This document shows, in pieces, positions 10,755-20,147 of a DNA stretch of 64,000 nucleotides. A program made the position numbers and the translations under genes. The stretch is from Bettongia penicillata ogilbyi. Taxonomy: Eukaryota; Chordata; Mammalia; Diprotodontia; Potoroidae. The DNA lies in NCBI GenBank assembly GCA_023548195.1, contig JAJHZJ010000221.1:4068999-4132998 (forward strand), read 5' to 3'. The number at the start of each line of letters is the position of its first letter. Position 1 is the stretch's first letter. The notes under the pieces are model-generated. The model saw nothing but the letters and a program-made list of their open reading frames with translations, did no database searches and was not told the DNA's origin.

Positions 10755-11276
10755 AAGAATATTCTGAAGATTACCTGGCAAGATAAGGTACTAAGCACTG
10801 AGATCTTTTCTTGAGCTAAACTGCCAAGCATTCAAACTTTACTACAGAGAGGGCAATTCCACTGGTCTGATCACATTGTTCAAATGAAGGAAATATGTTT
10901 GCGTAAAAGATTGTTTTGCAGAGAACTTACTAAAGGTGGGCACTCATATGGTAGTCAGAAGAAGTGATACAAAGACATTCACAAGGTCTCTCTGAAGAAC
11001 TTTGGAATCGAGTGTGAGACATGGGAAACCCAGCTTAGTGTGCCCATTCCAAAGAAGGTGCTGTGCTCTATGAGCAATGAAGAAATGCAGTAACTCAGAA
11101 AAACCACAAGATGCACAAATTTAGAGACATCTCCACTGGAAATGGATTATTTGTGCTTGACCTGTGATAGAGCCTTCCAAGTTCATATTGGTCTAATCAG
11201 CCACAGTTGGACACACTGTACCTTGACTCCAACATAGTGATGTCATTTTGGTCCTCTTGGAGAATGCAAGACAATA
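10755..11276 (+). mobile_element. RTE-type LINE, last part (C-terminal and 3' end)
   Basis: Continues the LINE interrupted at 7922. It encodes KITWQDKVL, LLQRGQFHWSDHIVQMKE and LCLTCDRAFQVHIGLISHSWTH in shifting frames. The last block has a C-x2-C and H-x-x-x-H arrangement like the zinc-finger tail of some RTE LINEs. The 3' end 'gatgtcattttggtcctctt' followed by 'gacaataaccaatcaacca' closely resembles the end of a SINE family found elsewhere in the window. Confidence 0.75.
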
Positions 11277-11282
11277 ACCAAT

Positions 11283-11440
11283 CAACCAGATCTAACTGGT
11301 TCATGAAGTCGATTGTTAAATTTTCAGCATGAGCATTTACACCTCAAAAATCAGTCAATGCTGCAGAGTTGGATTTGATGTCTTCTTTTGTTGAATTCTG
11401 GACTTAAGAAAGTGATGGAGAAAACATAAATAATGCAGAT
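11283..11440 (+). repeat. Unit of an ~80-bp repeat family (locus R1)
   Basis: Contains 'gttaaattttcagcatgag' and 'catttacacctcaaaaatca' followed by 'gacttaagaaagtgatggag' at 11401. This is the same head and unit as at 17.1 kb. Only one unit is recognisable before the sequence diverges near 11442. Confidence 0.6.
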
Positions 11441-11579
11441 TAAGCTACAACTACATCACACGTACACTCTCCCCTTCCCAGAGACAATAGTTAAAAATTT
11501 GCCTGCAAATAGCTGCCTCCATCCCACCTCTGTTGGCGAGTTCCTATCCAAGACCACCATTTCAGGAAGTACCTGCACC

Positions 11580-11790
11580 TTCCACACTCACTCTTTCCTA
11601 GCTCCCCTCCTGACTCTCCAGACTTTTCCACCCTGTTCCTAAATATCTAAGTATCCTTCTTCCTCTTTATCTCAACTCCCCAGTTCCCTTTTGGGTGTTG
11701 TCTTCTCTGATTAGGAAGTAAGTTGCTGGAGGACAGAGACTATATTTTTTGGTTTGTTTTTGCATCATGTAGTAAACACTTAAGAAATGA
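11580..11790 (+). repeat. Probable L2 3' fragment
   Basis: Pyrimidine-rich text followed by 'ttaggaagtaagttgctgga' and 'ggacagagactat', the usual L2 'aagctccttgagggcaggga' region in degraded form, then 'gtagtaaacacttaagaaat'. Confidence 0.45.
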
Positions 11791-11810
11791 ACTTTCCCTC
11801 ACTGCCTTTA

Positions 11811-11936
11811 TATTTTTCTCTCTCTCTTCCTCTCTTTCTCCATCTCTGTTTCCCTGTGTATCTCTCTCTTTCTGTCTCTCTATCTCTGTCTCTTTCTCTG
11901 TGTCCGTGTCTATGTCTCTGTCTCTGTCTGCCTTAG
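11811..11936. repeat. (TCTCTG/TCTC)n pyrimidine repeat
   Basis: Imperfect CT-rich simple repeat with TCTGTC variants. The serine/leucine-rich frame through it is low complexity. Confidence 0.85.
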
Positions 11937-11939
11937 GCC

Positions 11940-12539
11940 CCACAGACTTCATAGAAAGGTAGCAAAAAGAAATATATACAAGTGTTAGTTATATCCAGTA
12001 TGTGATTTTTTTTCTAAGTACACAAGTCTGATGCACCATTTCTTGGTCTATAGCTTTTAAAAATTCATCATCTATATGAAGACAAAAATAAAACAGTCTC
12101 TTCTGTCAAGAAGGGATAGGTGCTAGGATTAGAAAAATGAGAAGAAACCTTGTATTTAAGCCCTTCTGCTCCTTGACTCCTTATCCATTCGTACTGTCTT
12201 TCTTTTTAACCACACATATTAAGACCTCCTTTTTCATTTTCTATGCCTAGTTAATCATGAAAACACTCTCAGAATGTAGTCACACATCTGTCACTCTTCC
12301 ACTTATTTTTCAGAAGTGGAAATTGAAACCCAGAGGGGGTTAAGTGATTTGCCCAGAGTCATTTGGAGAAAGGGCTTCCCATCAAAGCTGTGTCTCCCAT
12401 CTCCCATTGATTCAGTTACATTGTCTCTCTCTCTCTGCAAAACTCTTCCTCATGCAACTCAGTGAGAATCAGGATGCCTTTACATTGGTCTCTTCACCAG
12501 TATTGCTGTGAAATGACGCACTGGATCGTCTCTGTCATG
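11940..12539. other. Non-genic stretch with a MIR remnant
   Basis: A short antisense MIR remnant lies at about 12300-12362 ('aaattgaaacccagaggggg', 'aagtgatttgcccagagtca'). Nothing else is recognised. Confidence 0.5.
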
Positions 12540-12850
12540 TTTCCATTTGCCGTAAATTTCCTTTAAAAAAAAAAAAAAACAGCCACTTACAATCATGTTC
12601 GATGGCCCTTGCATTAAAAATGAGAAAAATATGGAAACATGCATTAAAATATTCTGAAATAAATGGCTTTTTTATTACATAAAAGCTCTCGTGTGTCTCA
12701 AAGGTACTGAGAATAGAATAATTTATGGTAAATGAGATTATTATTGCTGGGAAAAGGTCTATTTTAATGCCAGTTTTCTCAGGGATAAACCAAAGCCGAA
12801 CAGTCCACTGGGGGTGTTCACAAATGTGGAAGACAAGTCCTTAAAAGCTT
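12540..12850. promoter_or_regulatory. Candidate conserved non-coding element
   Basis: Repeat-free, AT-rich stretch with motif-like words (TTAATG, GGATAAACCAAAG, TTTATGGTAAATGAG, ATGCATTAAAAT) and no codon structure. It looks like a conserved non-coding element in texture only; I cannot measure conservation. An A-run at 12565-12580 interrupts it. Confidence 0.25.
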
Positions 12851-13459
12851 TAAGGGGATGATAAGTGGGAAAGATGTGCTGAGGCAGCACTGCTCTGATG
12901 TACTGAGAAGGGAGGCATTCTGTTTATTCATATCTCAGGAGGGTTAGCCATAGTGTCCAGAAAGAAATTAAAATAATTAGTTGTCTGCAACCAAAATGAA
13001 GAAGCTCTGTGTTCCAAGGAGCTGAATTTCAGAGCTGCAAACTCAGACTCCCCGTACTAGGTGTCCTGAGGCAGCTGCTTCCGTCAGTGTCCGGTGTCAG
13101 AGTCACACCAGGGCAAGCAGACATCAGATTTTATTATGGGGACACAGTTCCCACCAAAATAAAAGGAGATTCACCAGGAATCAGGCTGCAGGCGTTCAGG
13201 GAAGACTCTTCACCAGCTGGACCCCTCCAGCCTTTTTTCCTTATACCTTACTTTCCTCCATAAGCACTAGAGGTCTATCTGCACTCTTGCTGTTTCCTCA
13301 CACATGGCACTTCATTTCTTACTTCATCTTTTCCTTTGTGCTTACTCATCATTATCATCATGTCGGGAAGACCCTTTCCTCAACGTTGCTTCTTAGAATC
13401 CTTAACTTCTTTAAGGAAGGAAGGAAACAAACCTTTATTAAGTGCCTACTATGTGCCAG

Positions 13460-13919
13460 ACCGCAATGGAGAGTGTTTTATTGTTTAGACTTAAGAAAGG
13501 AATGGAGAAAATTTAATAATGTAGAGTATTAATATTATACACTTCTGTGTTGCTTTGTGGATATTTAGACTTAGGAAAGCGATGGAAAAAATTTAATAAT
13601 ATAGATTATTAATTTTACATATTTATGTGTTGTTTTATTAATTGTAGACTTAAGAAATTGATGGAGCAGCTAGGTGGCACAGTGGATAAAGTGTTGGGTC
13701 TGGAGTCAGGAGGACTCCTCTTCCTGACTTCAAATCTAGCTGCAGATACCTACTAGTTGTATGACTCTGGGCAAGTCACTTAACCCTGTTTGCCTCAGTG
13801 CCTCAACTATCAAATGAGCTGGAGAAGGAAACGGCAAACCACTCCAGTATCTACACCAAGAAAACTCCAAATACAGTCACTAAGAATCAGACACCACTGA
13901 AATGACTGAACAATAAAGC
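13460..13919 (+). mobile_element. Composite insertion: ~80-bp repeats plus WSINE (locus R2)
   Basis: Between the two copies of 'atgtgccag' lie about two and a half units of an ~80-bp repeat (unit starts at about 13484, 13564 and 13643, each with 'gacttaagaaag...atgg') followed directly by a full WSINE (13665-13917). The repeat-to-SINE junction falls after 'gaaattgatgg', the same phase as at locus R3. The duplication suggests that repeat and SINE entered together as one retroposed unit ending in the SINE tail. Confidence 0.55.
13665..13917 (+). mobile_element. WSINE/MAR-type tRNA SINE
   Basis: Full-length sense copy: head 'gcagctaggtggcacagtgg', B-box region 'gacttcaaatctagctgc', 'gactctgggcaagtcactta', 'aatgagctggagaaggaaac', and 3' end 'gaaatgactgaacaataaa'. 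It directly follows the 80-bp repeat units. Confidence 0.9.
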
Positions 13920-14110
13920 ATGTGCCAGGCGTTGTGCCAAATGTTTTACAAATATCATCTTATTCAATTCTCACAGCCACCTTGGGAAGCAAGAGTTATT
14001 ATTATCTCCTTTTTTCAAAGTTGAGGAAACGAAGGCAGTCACAGTTTAAGTGACTTGCCCAAGGTCACACAGCTAGTAAGCATCTGAGTTCATATTTGAA
14101 CTCAGATCAA

Positions 14111-14432
14111 ATGCTACCTTTTGCAGGCAGGTTTTTCCATTATTTTCTGGTGCTTAGTGCCATCCTCTCAGAAATTACTTTCTAGCCAACTCTCCACTGT
14201 TTAGCATAATACCAGGTACATAGTAGAACCTTAATAAAGGTTTATGGACTGACTGACTACTCCGTATTTATCTTGTACAATATATACATATTTAAGTACA
14301 TATGATCTCCCTCATTAGAATATAAACGCCTTAAGGGTAGGCACTGGCTTTTGTTTTTTTTTGTATCCACAGTGTTTATTATAGAGGCTGGCACATAGTA
14401 AGCACTTAATATTTTTTGATTGATTAAATTCT
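14111..14432 (+). repeat. Two L2 3'-end fragments in tandem
   Basis: The first ends near 14262 with 'agtagaaccttaataaaggt' and 'tgactgac'. The second (about 14265-14432) contains 'cattagaatataaacgcctt', 'ggctggcacatagtaagcac' and 'tgattgatt'. Confidence 0.65.
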
Positions 14433-15044
14433 GTTATGTAGCACAGTTGGGGAAGAAGGCATTTACCATTTACATGGGCCATAGATGATCAACTTGCAAA
14501 GGGTATGAGAAAATCCCCTTCACTTTAATACTCTACTGAGCCTTATTTTCTCTTCCTTGGATGACTCAGGAGGCACTTTAGGCTCTCAAAGAGTCTCTGG
14601 GTCATCACTATGACCTTCAACTATCACAGTGCTTCTTATATCTGTGTGGAAATACTTAGAATGATGATTTCTGAGTAGGAGAATGCTGGAGAAATGGGTT
14701 GCCCTAGCGATAGTGACTAGTCTTAAAAGTAAGAATCTGCCAGCTAGCCCAGGGCAGACAATCGCAGGTAATATTGGGAGGATGTGTGGGTATGTGTGAG
14801 ATACATATGTCCACTGAAGTTGCCTAAATGCATTTCCCAAAAACTTCGGACACCAGCCTCGCCCCCTTTTCGAGGATACAGAATTGCCTCAACATTCTAC
14901 CTGCCAATTATAGGCAATCATTTGAAAATGAAGAAGCAAAGTCAACCCTGGATGTATATTAATGGTTCTTGTTTTATAATAACCATTTGCTTTTATAATA
15001 ACCTCTCTCAGTGCAGTGCTGTGAGATAGAGTGCACAAGTGTGA
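14433..15044. other. Non-genic stretch
   Basis: No gene or repeat recognised. Two overlapping open frames of 81-84 codons on opposite strands (14586-14840 and 14784-15029) show no domain and no compositional sign of coding. Confidence 0.5.
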
Positions 15045-15127
15045 AGATCATCATTTTACAACGATGGTGGACCAGAGAGGTTAAATGACTTGTCCAAGGT
15101 CACATGGTCAAGAAATGGAGAAGCTGA
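15045..15127 (-). repeat. MIR fragment
   Basis: Short antisense piece with 'attttacaacgatggtgg' followed by 'gacttgtccaaggtcacatg'. Confidence 0.5.
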
Positions 15128-15412
15128 GACTTCAGAGGCAGCTGGGTGGTGTCTTGGATGGAACAGTGGACTTGAAATCAGGAAAACCTGAACTCAAATT
15201 TGATCTCAGACACTTAATAGCTATGTGAGCCTGGGCAAGGCATTTAACTCTTCCCCCTCAGTTTCCTCCTCTGTAGTATGGGGATAATAATAGCACCTAC
15301 CTCCCAAGGTTGGGGCAAGGATTAAATGAGATTAAAGGAGGATTAAATCTGTTAAGTGTTTAGCACTGTGCCTGGAACATAGTAAATGCTTAATCAATTT
15401 TTGTTTCCTTCC
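15128..15412 (+). mobile_element. MAR1-type CORE-SINE
   Basis: A tRNA-like head ('gaggcagctgggtggtgtct') leads into a MIR/CORE-like body ('tcagtttcctcctctgtag', 'ggggataataatagcaccta'). The terminal region reads 'agcactgtgcctggaacata' and 'gtaaatgcttaatcaat'. An antisense WSINE abuts its end. Confidence 0.7.
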
Positions 15413-15662
15413 CATTGTTGAGTTCTTTCAGTCTTATCTAACTCTCCGTGACCCCATTTGGACTTTTCTTGGTTGAAATACTAGAGTGGCTTTCCATTTC
15501 CTTCTCCAGATCATTTTACAGATGAGGAAGTTGAGGCAAAGAGGGTTGAGTGATTTCTCCAGGATCACATAGTTAGGCTCTAAGGTCAGATTTGAACCTT
15601 GTAAAGATGACTCTTCCTAGTTCCAGGTTCAGTAGACTATCCACTGCACCACTAGCTGCCCT
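15413..15662 (-). mobile_element. WSINE/MAR-type tRNA SINE
   Basis: Antisense copy running from 'gttgagttctttcagtctta' through 'ccatttccttctccagatca' to 'tccactgcaccactagctgc'. It is full length and sits tail to tail with the preceding SINE. Confidence 0.85.
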
Positions 15663-16384
15663 TAGTTAACTTGACTTGAAATTGTACTGGTGATGTGACC
15701 TCTAGGAAGGGAAGCTGCATTTACAGATGATTTTTATTACATAATTTTTCTACCATTAAATTACCTCCTTCTCTTTTTCCATTCTCAGATACACCCTCTC
15801 TTCCCTTTTTCTGATCTACCCTTGAAGTCTGAGCCTTGGTCGAGATATCAGACAGAGGTAGGTCACTGTCATGACAAAGAAAAGCTAGTAAAGCTGTTTT
15901 TCCATTAAAGAGAAAAAACATTGAGGGGAAGAGGGAAGCAGGATAAATAAACTGCAGTATTAACATTTCATCCATCACTGTCTCAAATCTAAACAATTAA
16001 CGAAGTAGCATCCTTCCTGGGCACCAGTGTCTTCATGTGTAAAACATGAGGTTGATAATATTTCTACTACCTACCTCACAAGGCTGTTGGAAAGCAACAT
16101 GATGGAAATGTGTGTTTGTAGGATCGAGAGCTAGAAGAAGCTTAGAAAATACGTAGTTCATATGAAACAGAGACCTGATGACCAGAATATTGTACAGCAG
16201 AAATGACACAGAAGTCAGAAGACTGAGTTCAGAGTCTTTGTATGTTACCCCCATAAGTAAGGACAAAGTTAGTGGGGTGGGGAGAGGGGTTGCAAAAAAA
16301 TTGGGCAAATATGTTAAATTTTCAGAGCCTCAGTTTTATCATCTGTGAAATGAAACCATTGGACCAGGTAACTTAAAATATTAA
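15663..16384. other. Non-genic stretch with MIR remnants
   Basis: Sense MIR remnants at about 16015-16150 ('gtcttcatgtgtaaaacatg', 'ctacctcacaaggctgttgg') and 16320-16372 ('gagcctcagttttatcatct'). No gene is recognised; minus-strand frames at 15721-15996 and 16033-16308 have no domain. Confidence 0.5.
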
Positions 16385-17040
16385 TTAATATTTTTGTTAA
16401 ATTTTAAGTTCGAACTGTCTCTCTCCCTCTCTCCCCACCCTACACTGCATTAGGCACAGATATGTGTGTGCGTATATGTACATGTGTGTGTGCATATATA
16501 CATATATATGTATGTGTATAGATTATGTATATATATGTAAAACTATAGTTTGCATATTTCTATTCACCAATTCTCTTTCTGGAGATGATAGCATGTTCTT
16601 TCATAGGTCCTTTGTAATTAATTTGAGTGGTTATAATACTCAGAATAACTTAGCCATTCAGTTATTCTTCCAACAATGCTGCTGTTACTGTATACAGTGT
16701 TCTCTCGGTTCTGCTTCTTCACTCCACGATTTTGTGCAAGTCTTTCCATGTCTTTCTATAATCCACCTGCTCATCATTTCTTATAGCACAGCTGCATTCC
16801 ATCAAAATTACATACCACAATTTGTTTAGCCATTCCCCAATGGATGGGCATCCCTTCAATTTCTAATTCTTTGCTGCCACAAAGAGAGCTGCTATAAATA
16901 TTGTTGTACATGTGGATCTTTTCCTTTTTCCCTGATCATCTTTGGAACCATACCTAGTAGTGGTATTGCTGGATCAAAGGAGATATACAGCTTTACAACT
17001 CTTTTTGCATAATTCCTGATTGTTCTCCAACAAGGTAACT
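16385..17040 (-). mobile_element. L1 3' end, antisense (ORF2 C-terminus and 3' UTR)
   Basis: The plus strand is the complement of an L1 end. 3' UTR sequence comes first (16385-16730), including a TG/TA simple repeat at 16462-16535, followed by the ORF2 C-terminal region ('accacaatttgtttagccat', 'ccaatggatgggcatccctt', 'ggtattgctggatcaaagg'). The same region occurs in sense at 49.2 kb and 52.0 kb. No open frame survives. The frame at 16464-16829 on the plus strand is an antisense shadow. Confidence 0.7.
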
Positions 17041-17059
17041 TTTAAGGTTCCTTCCAGTT

Positions 17060-17690
17060 TTAAACCCCATGGCTCACAGGGGTGTGCTGAAGTTAGCTCC
17101 ATCCAGACTGTGAGAACTAAGTGTTAAATTTGCACTGTGAGCATTTACACTTTAGAAATCACCAACTACAAATCAGAGCTTGGTTTATTATTTTGCTGAT
17201 TGTTTAGACAAAGTAATGGAGAAAATGTAATAATGTAGATTATTAATACTATATGCTTATATGTTATTTTGTTGATTATATAGACTTAGGAAAGTAATGG
17301 GGTAGCAAAGTGTTTGAGTGGATAGATCCCTGGATCTGGAGCCAGGAAGACTCATCTTACTGAGTTCAAATCCAGCCTCACACTTACTAGCTGTGTGACA
17401 CTGGACAAGTCATTTAACCCTGTTTACCTCAGTTTCCTCATCTGTAAAATGAGCTGGAAAAGAAAATGGCAGCCATTCCAGTATCTTTGCCAAGAAAACT
17501 CCAAATGGGGTCCAAAGAGTAAGACACAACTAAAAATTGGCTGAACAAAAAAAAGTGATGGAGAAATTTTAATAATGCAAATTATTAATACTATATGTTT
17601 AGGTGTCATTTTGTTGATTTTTAGACTTAAGACAGCAATGGAGAAAATGTTCATGATGCAGATTATTATCATTATTTTTAAAAATAATTA
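17060..17690 (+). repeat. ~80-bp repeat array with head, interrupted by WSINE (locus R3)
   Basis: The head (about 17060-17200) includes 'gagaactaagtgttaaattt' and 'actgtgagcatttacacttt'. Units with 'tttagacttaggaaagtaat' and a TAATGTAGATTATTAATACT core start at about 17203, 17279 (cut by the SINE) and 17620. The period is about 76-80 bp. The SINE is flanked by 'aaagtaatgg' (17291-17300) and 'aaagtgatgg' (17552-17561). The array could be the U3 part of an LTR, satellite-like DNA or the body of an unknown element. No coding potential. Confidence 0.6.
17301..17551 (+). mobile_element. WSINE/MAR-type tRNA SINE inside the repeat array
   Basis: Sense copy with head 'ggtagcaaagtgtttgagtg' (diverged), 'gttcaaatccagcctcacac', 'gtttcctcatctgtaaaatg', 'gccaagaaaactccaaatgg' and an A-run after 'tggctgaac'. 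It is bracketed by a 10-bp duplication (one mismatch) made of repeat-unit sequence. Confidence 0.85.
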
Positions 17691-17819
17691 TGTTTATGTA
17701 TCTTATCTGACCTTTACATTCAGGAGCCCTTCATAGGTAAGAAATGATGATTTTCACAGAACATGTACCCACATCAAGTTTGCAATAGTTTTTAGACATT
17801 TCAGGTATAGCATAGGTGC

Positions 17820-17892
17820 ATGCATGTGTGAGTATATGTGTGTACATATTTATTTATTTATACATACACACATGTACACACACACATGTATG
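17820..17892. repeat. TG/CA and TTTA simple repeat
   Basis: Short alternating blocks: 'tgcatgtgtg', 'tatttatttatttat', 'acacacatgtacacacacac'. Low complexity. Confidence 0.7.
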
Positions 17893-17984
17893 GTATAGTG
17901 AAAGAACCAGGGAAGTGGGAGCCAGTGCACCTATGTCCTCTCTGCCACTGGACCAGCTATGCTAACTTGTTACTTTACCTTTCT

Positions 17985-18193
17985 GTGCTCTTTAGGACCC
18001 CTTTTGAGGTTTTCCTGGCAAAGATACTAGAGTGGTTTGACATTTCCTTCTCCAGCTCATTTTACAGGTGAGAAAAATGAAGATAACAGGGTTAAGTGAT
18101 GTGCCCAGAATCACATATCTAATAAGTATCTGTGACTAGATTTGAACTCAGGACTCCAGGCCTGGTCTCTATCCACTATGCCACCTAACTGCA
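17985..18193 (-). mobile_element. WSINE/MAR-type tRNA SINE
   Basis: Antisense copy: 'aggttttcctggcaaagat', 'catttccttctccagctca', 'tttgaactcagg', 'tatgccacctaactgc'. Its 3' end is truncated or degraded. Confidence 0.8.
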
Positions 18194-18219
18194 CCTGCAG
18201 TGTGCTACAATCCTATAAT

Positions 18220-18700
18220 TAAAAAAAAATTCCCTAATCCCTGATGGAAAACAAAGCCCTTATTTGCATATCACTTGAATTTATTTGCATGGAACATTTT
18301 AGTTGGTTTAGCTTCATGTTTGAGAAACAAAATAAACTCTAAGGCTTCAATCCACTCTAAGGGCCACGACATGTTTGATACACAGGTTTTTCAATCAAGT
18401 GATCTGAGCCTATCTCAGGTTAAGAATAAATAAGAGTGCAGCTGAACATTAACGTTCAGCTGCTTTGCCATAGGAATGGAGAAAGGTCCCCTTAGTCTTT
18501 AGTGTTTGTAACATTTAATGTGGTAATTAATGCTTTCCTTCCTCATTCCTGAGATTTTTGCTGGAAATTTCCAGATGTTTCAAATGAATGATTAAATTGA
18601 CAGCCTTCCCGATAACTTACAAGCCTGTGACTAATCACAATGCATGATAAGCAAAACTAAACCTATTTCTTACATTGTTTTTTGTCTTTGTGGGATAAGA
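18220..18700. promoter_or_regulatory. Candidate conserved non-coding element with paired E-boxes
   Basis: A repeat-free stretch rich in transcription-factor-like words: octamer ATTTGCAT twice near 18260-18290, TAATTAATG near 18523, GATTAAATTGACAG near 18590 and GTGACTAATCACAATGCATGAT near 18627. It also holds the E-box palindrome at 18438-18463. There is no open frame of note. The enhancer-like nature is inferred from texture only. Confidence 0.35.
18438..18463. promoter_or_regulatory. 26-bp near-perfect palindrome with two CAGCTG E-boxes
   Basis: Arms 'gcagctgaac' and 'gttcagctgc' are exact complements around a six-base centre 'attaac', which is itself palindromic except for its outer pair. 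Each arm holds CAGCTG, at 18439-18444 and 18457-18462, 18 bp apart centre to centre. It could be a paired bHLH site or simply a hairpin. Confidence 0.5.
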
Positions 18701-18959
18701 ACCATGAAGCCTGAAGAGACATGGTGTGTTAAAAGCATTTTTGTGGATTCCTAAATTAGTGGGGAGGATAGTATTGGCCAACTGAATTAGCTGGAAGCAA
18801 AAGATGAATGTCCATTCTGGTTTTTTTTACTGCTCCCAGTTAGGTCATGTGACACTCAACATGGAGGAGTGTGAACCTCGTGAAAATATCGATGTATTAT
18901 TTTCATCTTCCTTTTTTACTTTGCAAATCTGTCAGTAACACAATAAATATGTGTTTGTG

Positions 18960-19290
18960 AAATGCTAGCTGCTGGGGGAAGATTGAAAGGTGAATGATAT
19001 GGAGTCCCTGCTCTCAAAGAGTTTCTATTCTACTGAGAGAAAATAACCTATACAAATGAATAGGTACAGAGACATTTCAAGGAAGGGCACTAGCAGTGGA
19101 AGAATGAGGTTTGGTCTTAAGCAGAAAGCGGAACTTGAGCTGGGCCTTGAGGAAAGCCAGAAAGTCTGTTCCCCGAAGGTAATGAGGTAGAGCATTTCCG
19201 AGCATTTGGGAGACAGTTCAAAGGTCTAGAAATGGGAGCAAGGAGAGTAATAAGTAATCACTTTGGCTAAAACAAATAGCATGTAAAGGA
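18960..19290 (-). repeat. L2-like LINE fragment, antisense
   Basis: Purine-rich text resembling the complement of L2: 'atggagtccctgctctcaaa' and 'gagtttctattctactgaga' near 19000, then 'gagctgggccttgaggaaag' near 19138. Old and gapped. Confidence 0.4.
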
Positions 19291-19294
19291 CAGT

Positions 19295-19480
19295 AATGTT
19301 CCATAAAGTGCTTTTCCTCAAAGCCCTATGAGAGGAGTAATACAGACATGATTATAGACATTTTTCCTCAGACAAAGAAACTGAGTTTCAGCATGTGACA
19401 AAGTGACTTGCTAAAGGCAAGGCCATGACTAGGGTAAGGCAAGCAGCACTTTGGCCTAGGGTACTGATTTTAGAGGGTGT
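19295..19480 (-). repeat. MIR fragment
   Basis: Antisense MIR order: 'cataaagtgcttttcc', a run near 'cagacaaagaaactgagttt', 'aagtgacttgctaaaggcaa'. Confidence 0.5.
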
Positions 19481-19906
19481 GACCATATTTGTAGTCCTTC
19501 AGCAGCCCAGAAAAAGATAAAAATTAGCATGAGTTGGGAAGAATAATTACTAAAAATAGAAAGTTTTCAGACAGTGAGCTTTCTTACACGTTCTACCTAC
19601 TCCTCCCCAGCAGCAGCAGCCTTGCCCCAGGTTCCCAGAGAGTGATTTCTATATCTCCCCTCCTTACCCACCCACACCTATACACACTCATTCAATTGAA
19701 GGGAATGATTCATTTTGTCTGCCTGGGTGTGTTTTGTGGTATTTTCTTGGGTGCAAAAAGTTTTTGTTTGTTTCAGTTCTGGCCCAAAGCCACGCAGCTA
19801 CTGAGTAGTGAAAGGGGAACTCAAACCCAGGTCTTCTGACTCTTCTCTTTGTTCTCCTGGAGAGCTTCCTTAAAAGCTTTAAATGATTCCCCAATTGTTT
19901 CTTACT
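19481..19906. other. Non-genic stretch
   Basis: No gene recognised. The 101-codon frame at 19534-19839 has no domain and is not supported as coding. Confidence 0.45.
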
Positions 19907-20147
19907 GTTCTTCAGTTGTGTCTGACTATTCACGATCCCGTTTGGGGTTTTCTTGGAGAGATACTGGAATGGTTTGCCACTTCCCTCTCCAACTCATTTT
20001 ATAGATGAGGAAACTGAAGCAAACAGGGTAAAGTGACTTGCCCAGGGACACACAGCTAGTAAGTGCCTGAGGCCAGATTTGAACTTAGGAAGATGAGTCT
20101 TACTGACGCTAGCCCTATCATTCTCTCCACTGCACCATTTAGATATC
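19907..20147 (-). mobile_element. WSINE/MAR-type tRNA SINE
   Basis: Antisense, nearly full length: 'gttcttcagttgtgtctgac', 'gtttggggttttcttggaga', 'gatgaggaaactgaagcaaa', 'cacacagctagtaagtgcct', then a degraded tRNA head. Confidence 0.85.

Larger units (their letters stand above)
13413..14110 (-). repeat. MIR-type SINE split by a composite insertion
   Basis: The left part (about 13413-13459) reads 'cctttattaagtgcctacta' and 'tgtgccag'. The right part (13920-14110) resumes with 'atgtgccaggcgttgtgcc' and continues through the 'gaggaaacgaaggc' and 'ggtcacacagctagtaagc' blocks. The 'atgtgccag' duplication at 13451-13459 and 13920-13928 brackets the inserted segment. Confidence 0.7.

Noticed and set aside
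13460..13664. CRISPR-like array from the ~80-bp repeat units
   Set aside because: Units are contiguous tandem repeats without unique spacers, in a mammalian repeat context.
13665..13740. tRNA gene
   Set aside because: The tRNA-like sequence is the head of a WSINE: the cloverleaf is degraded and it continues directly into the SINE body.
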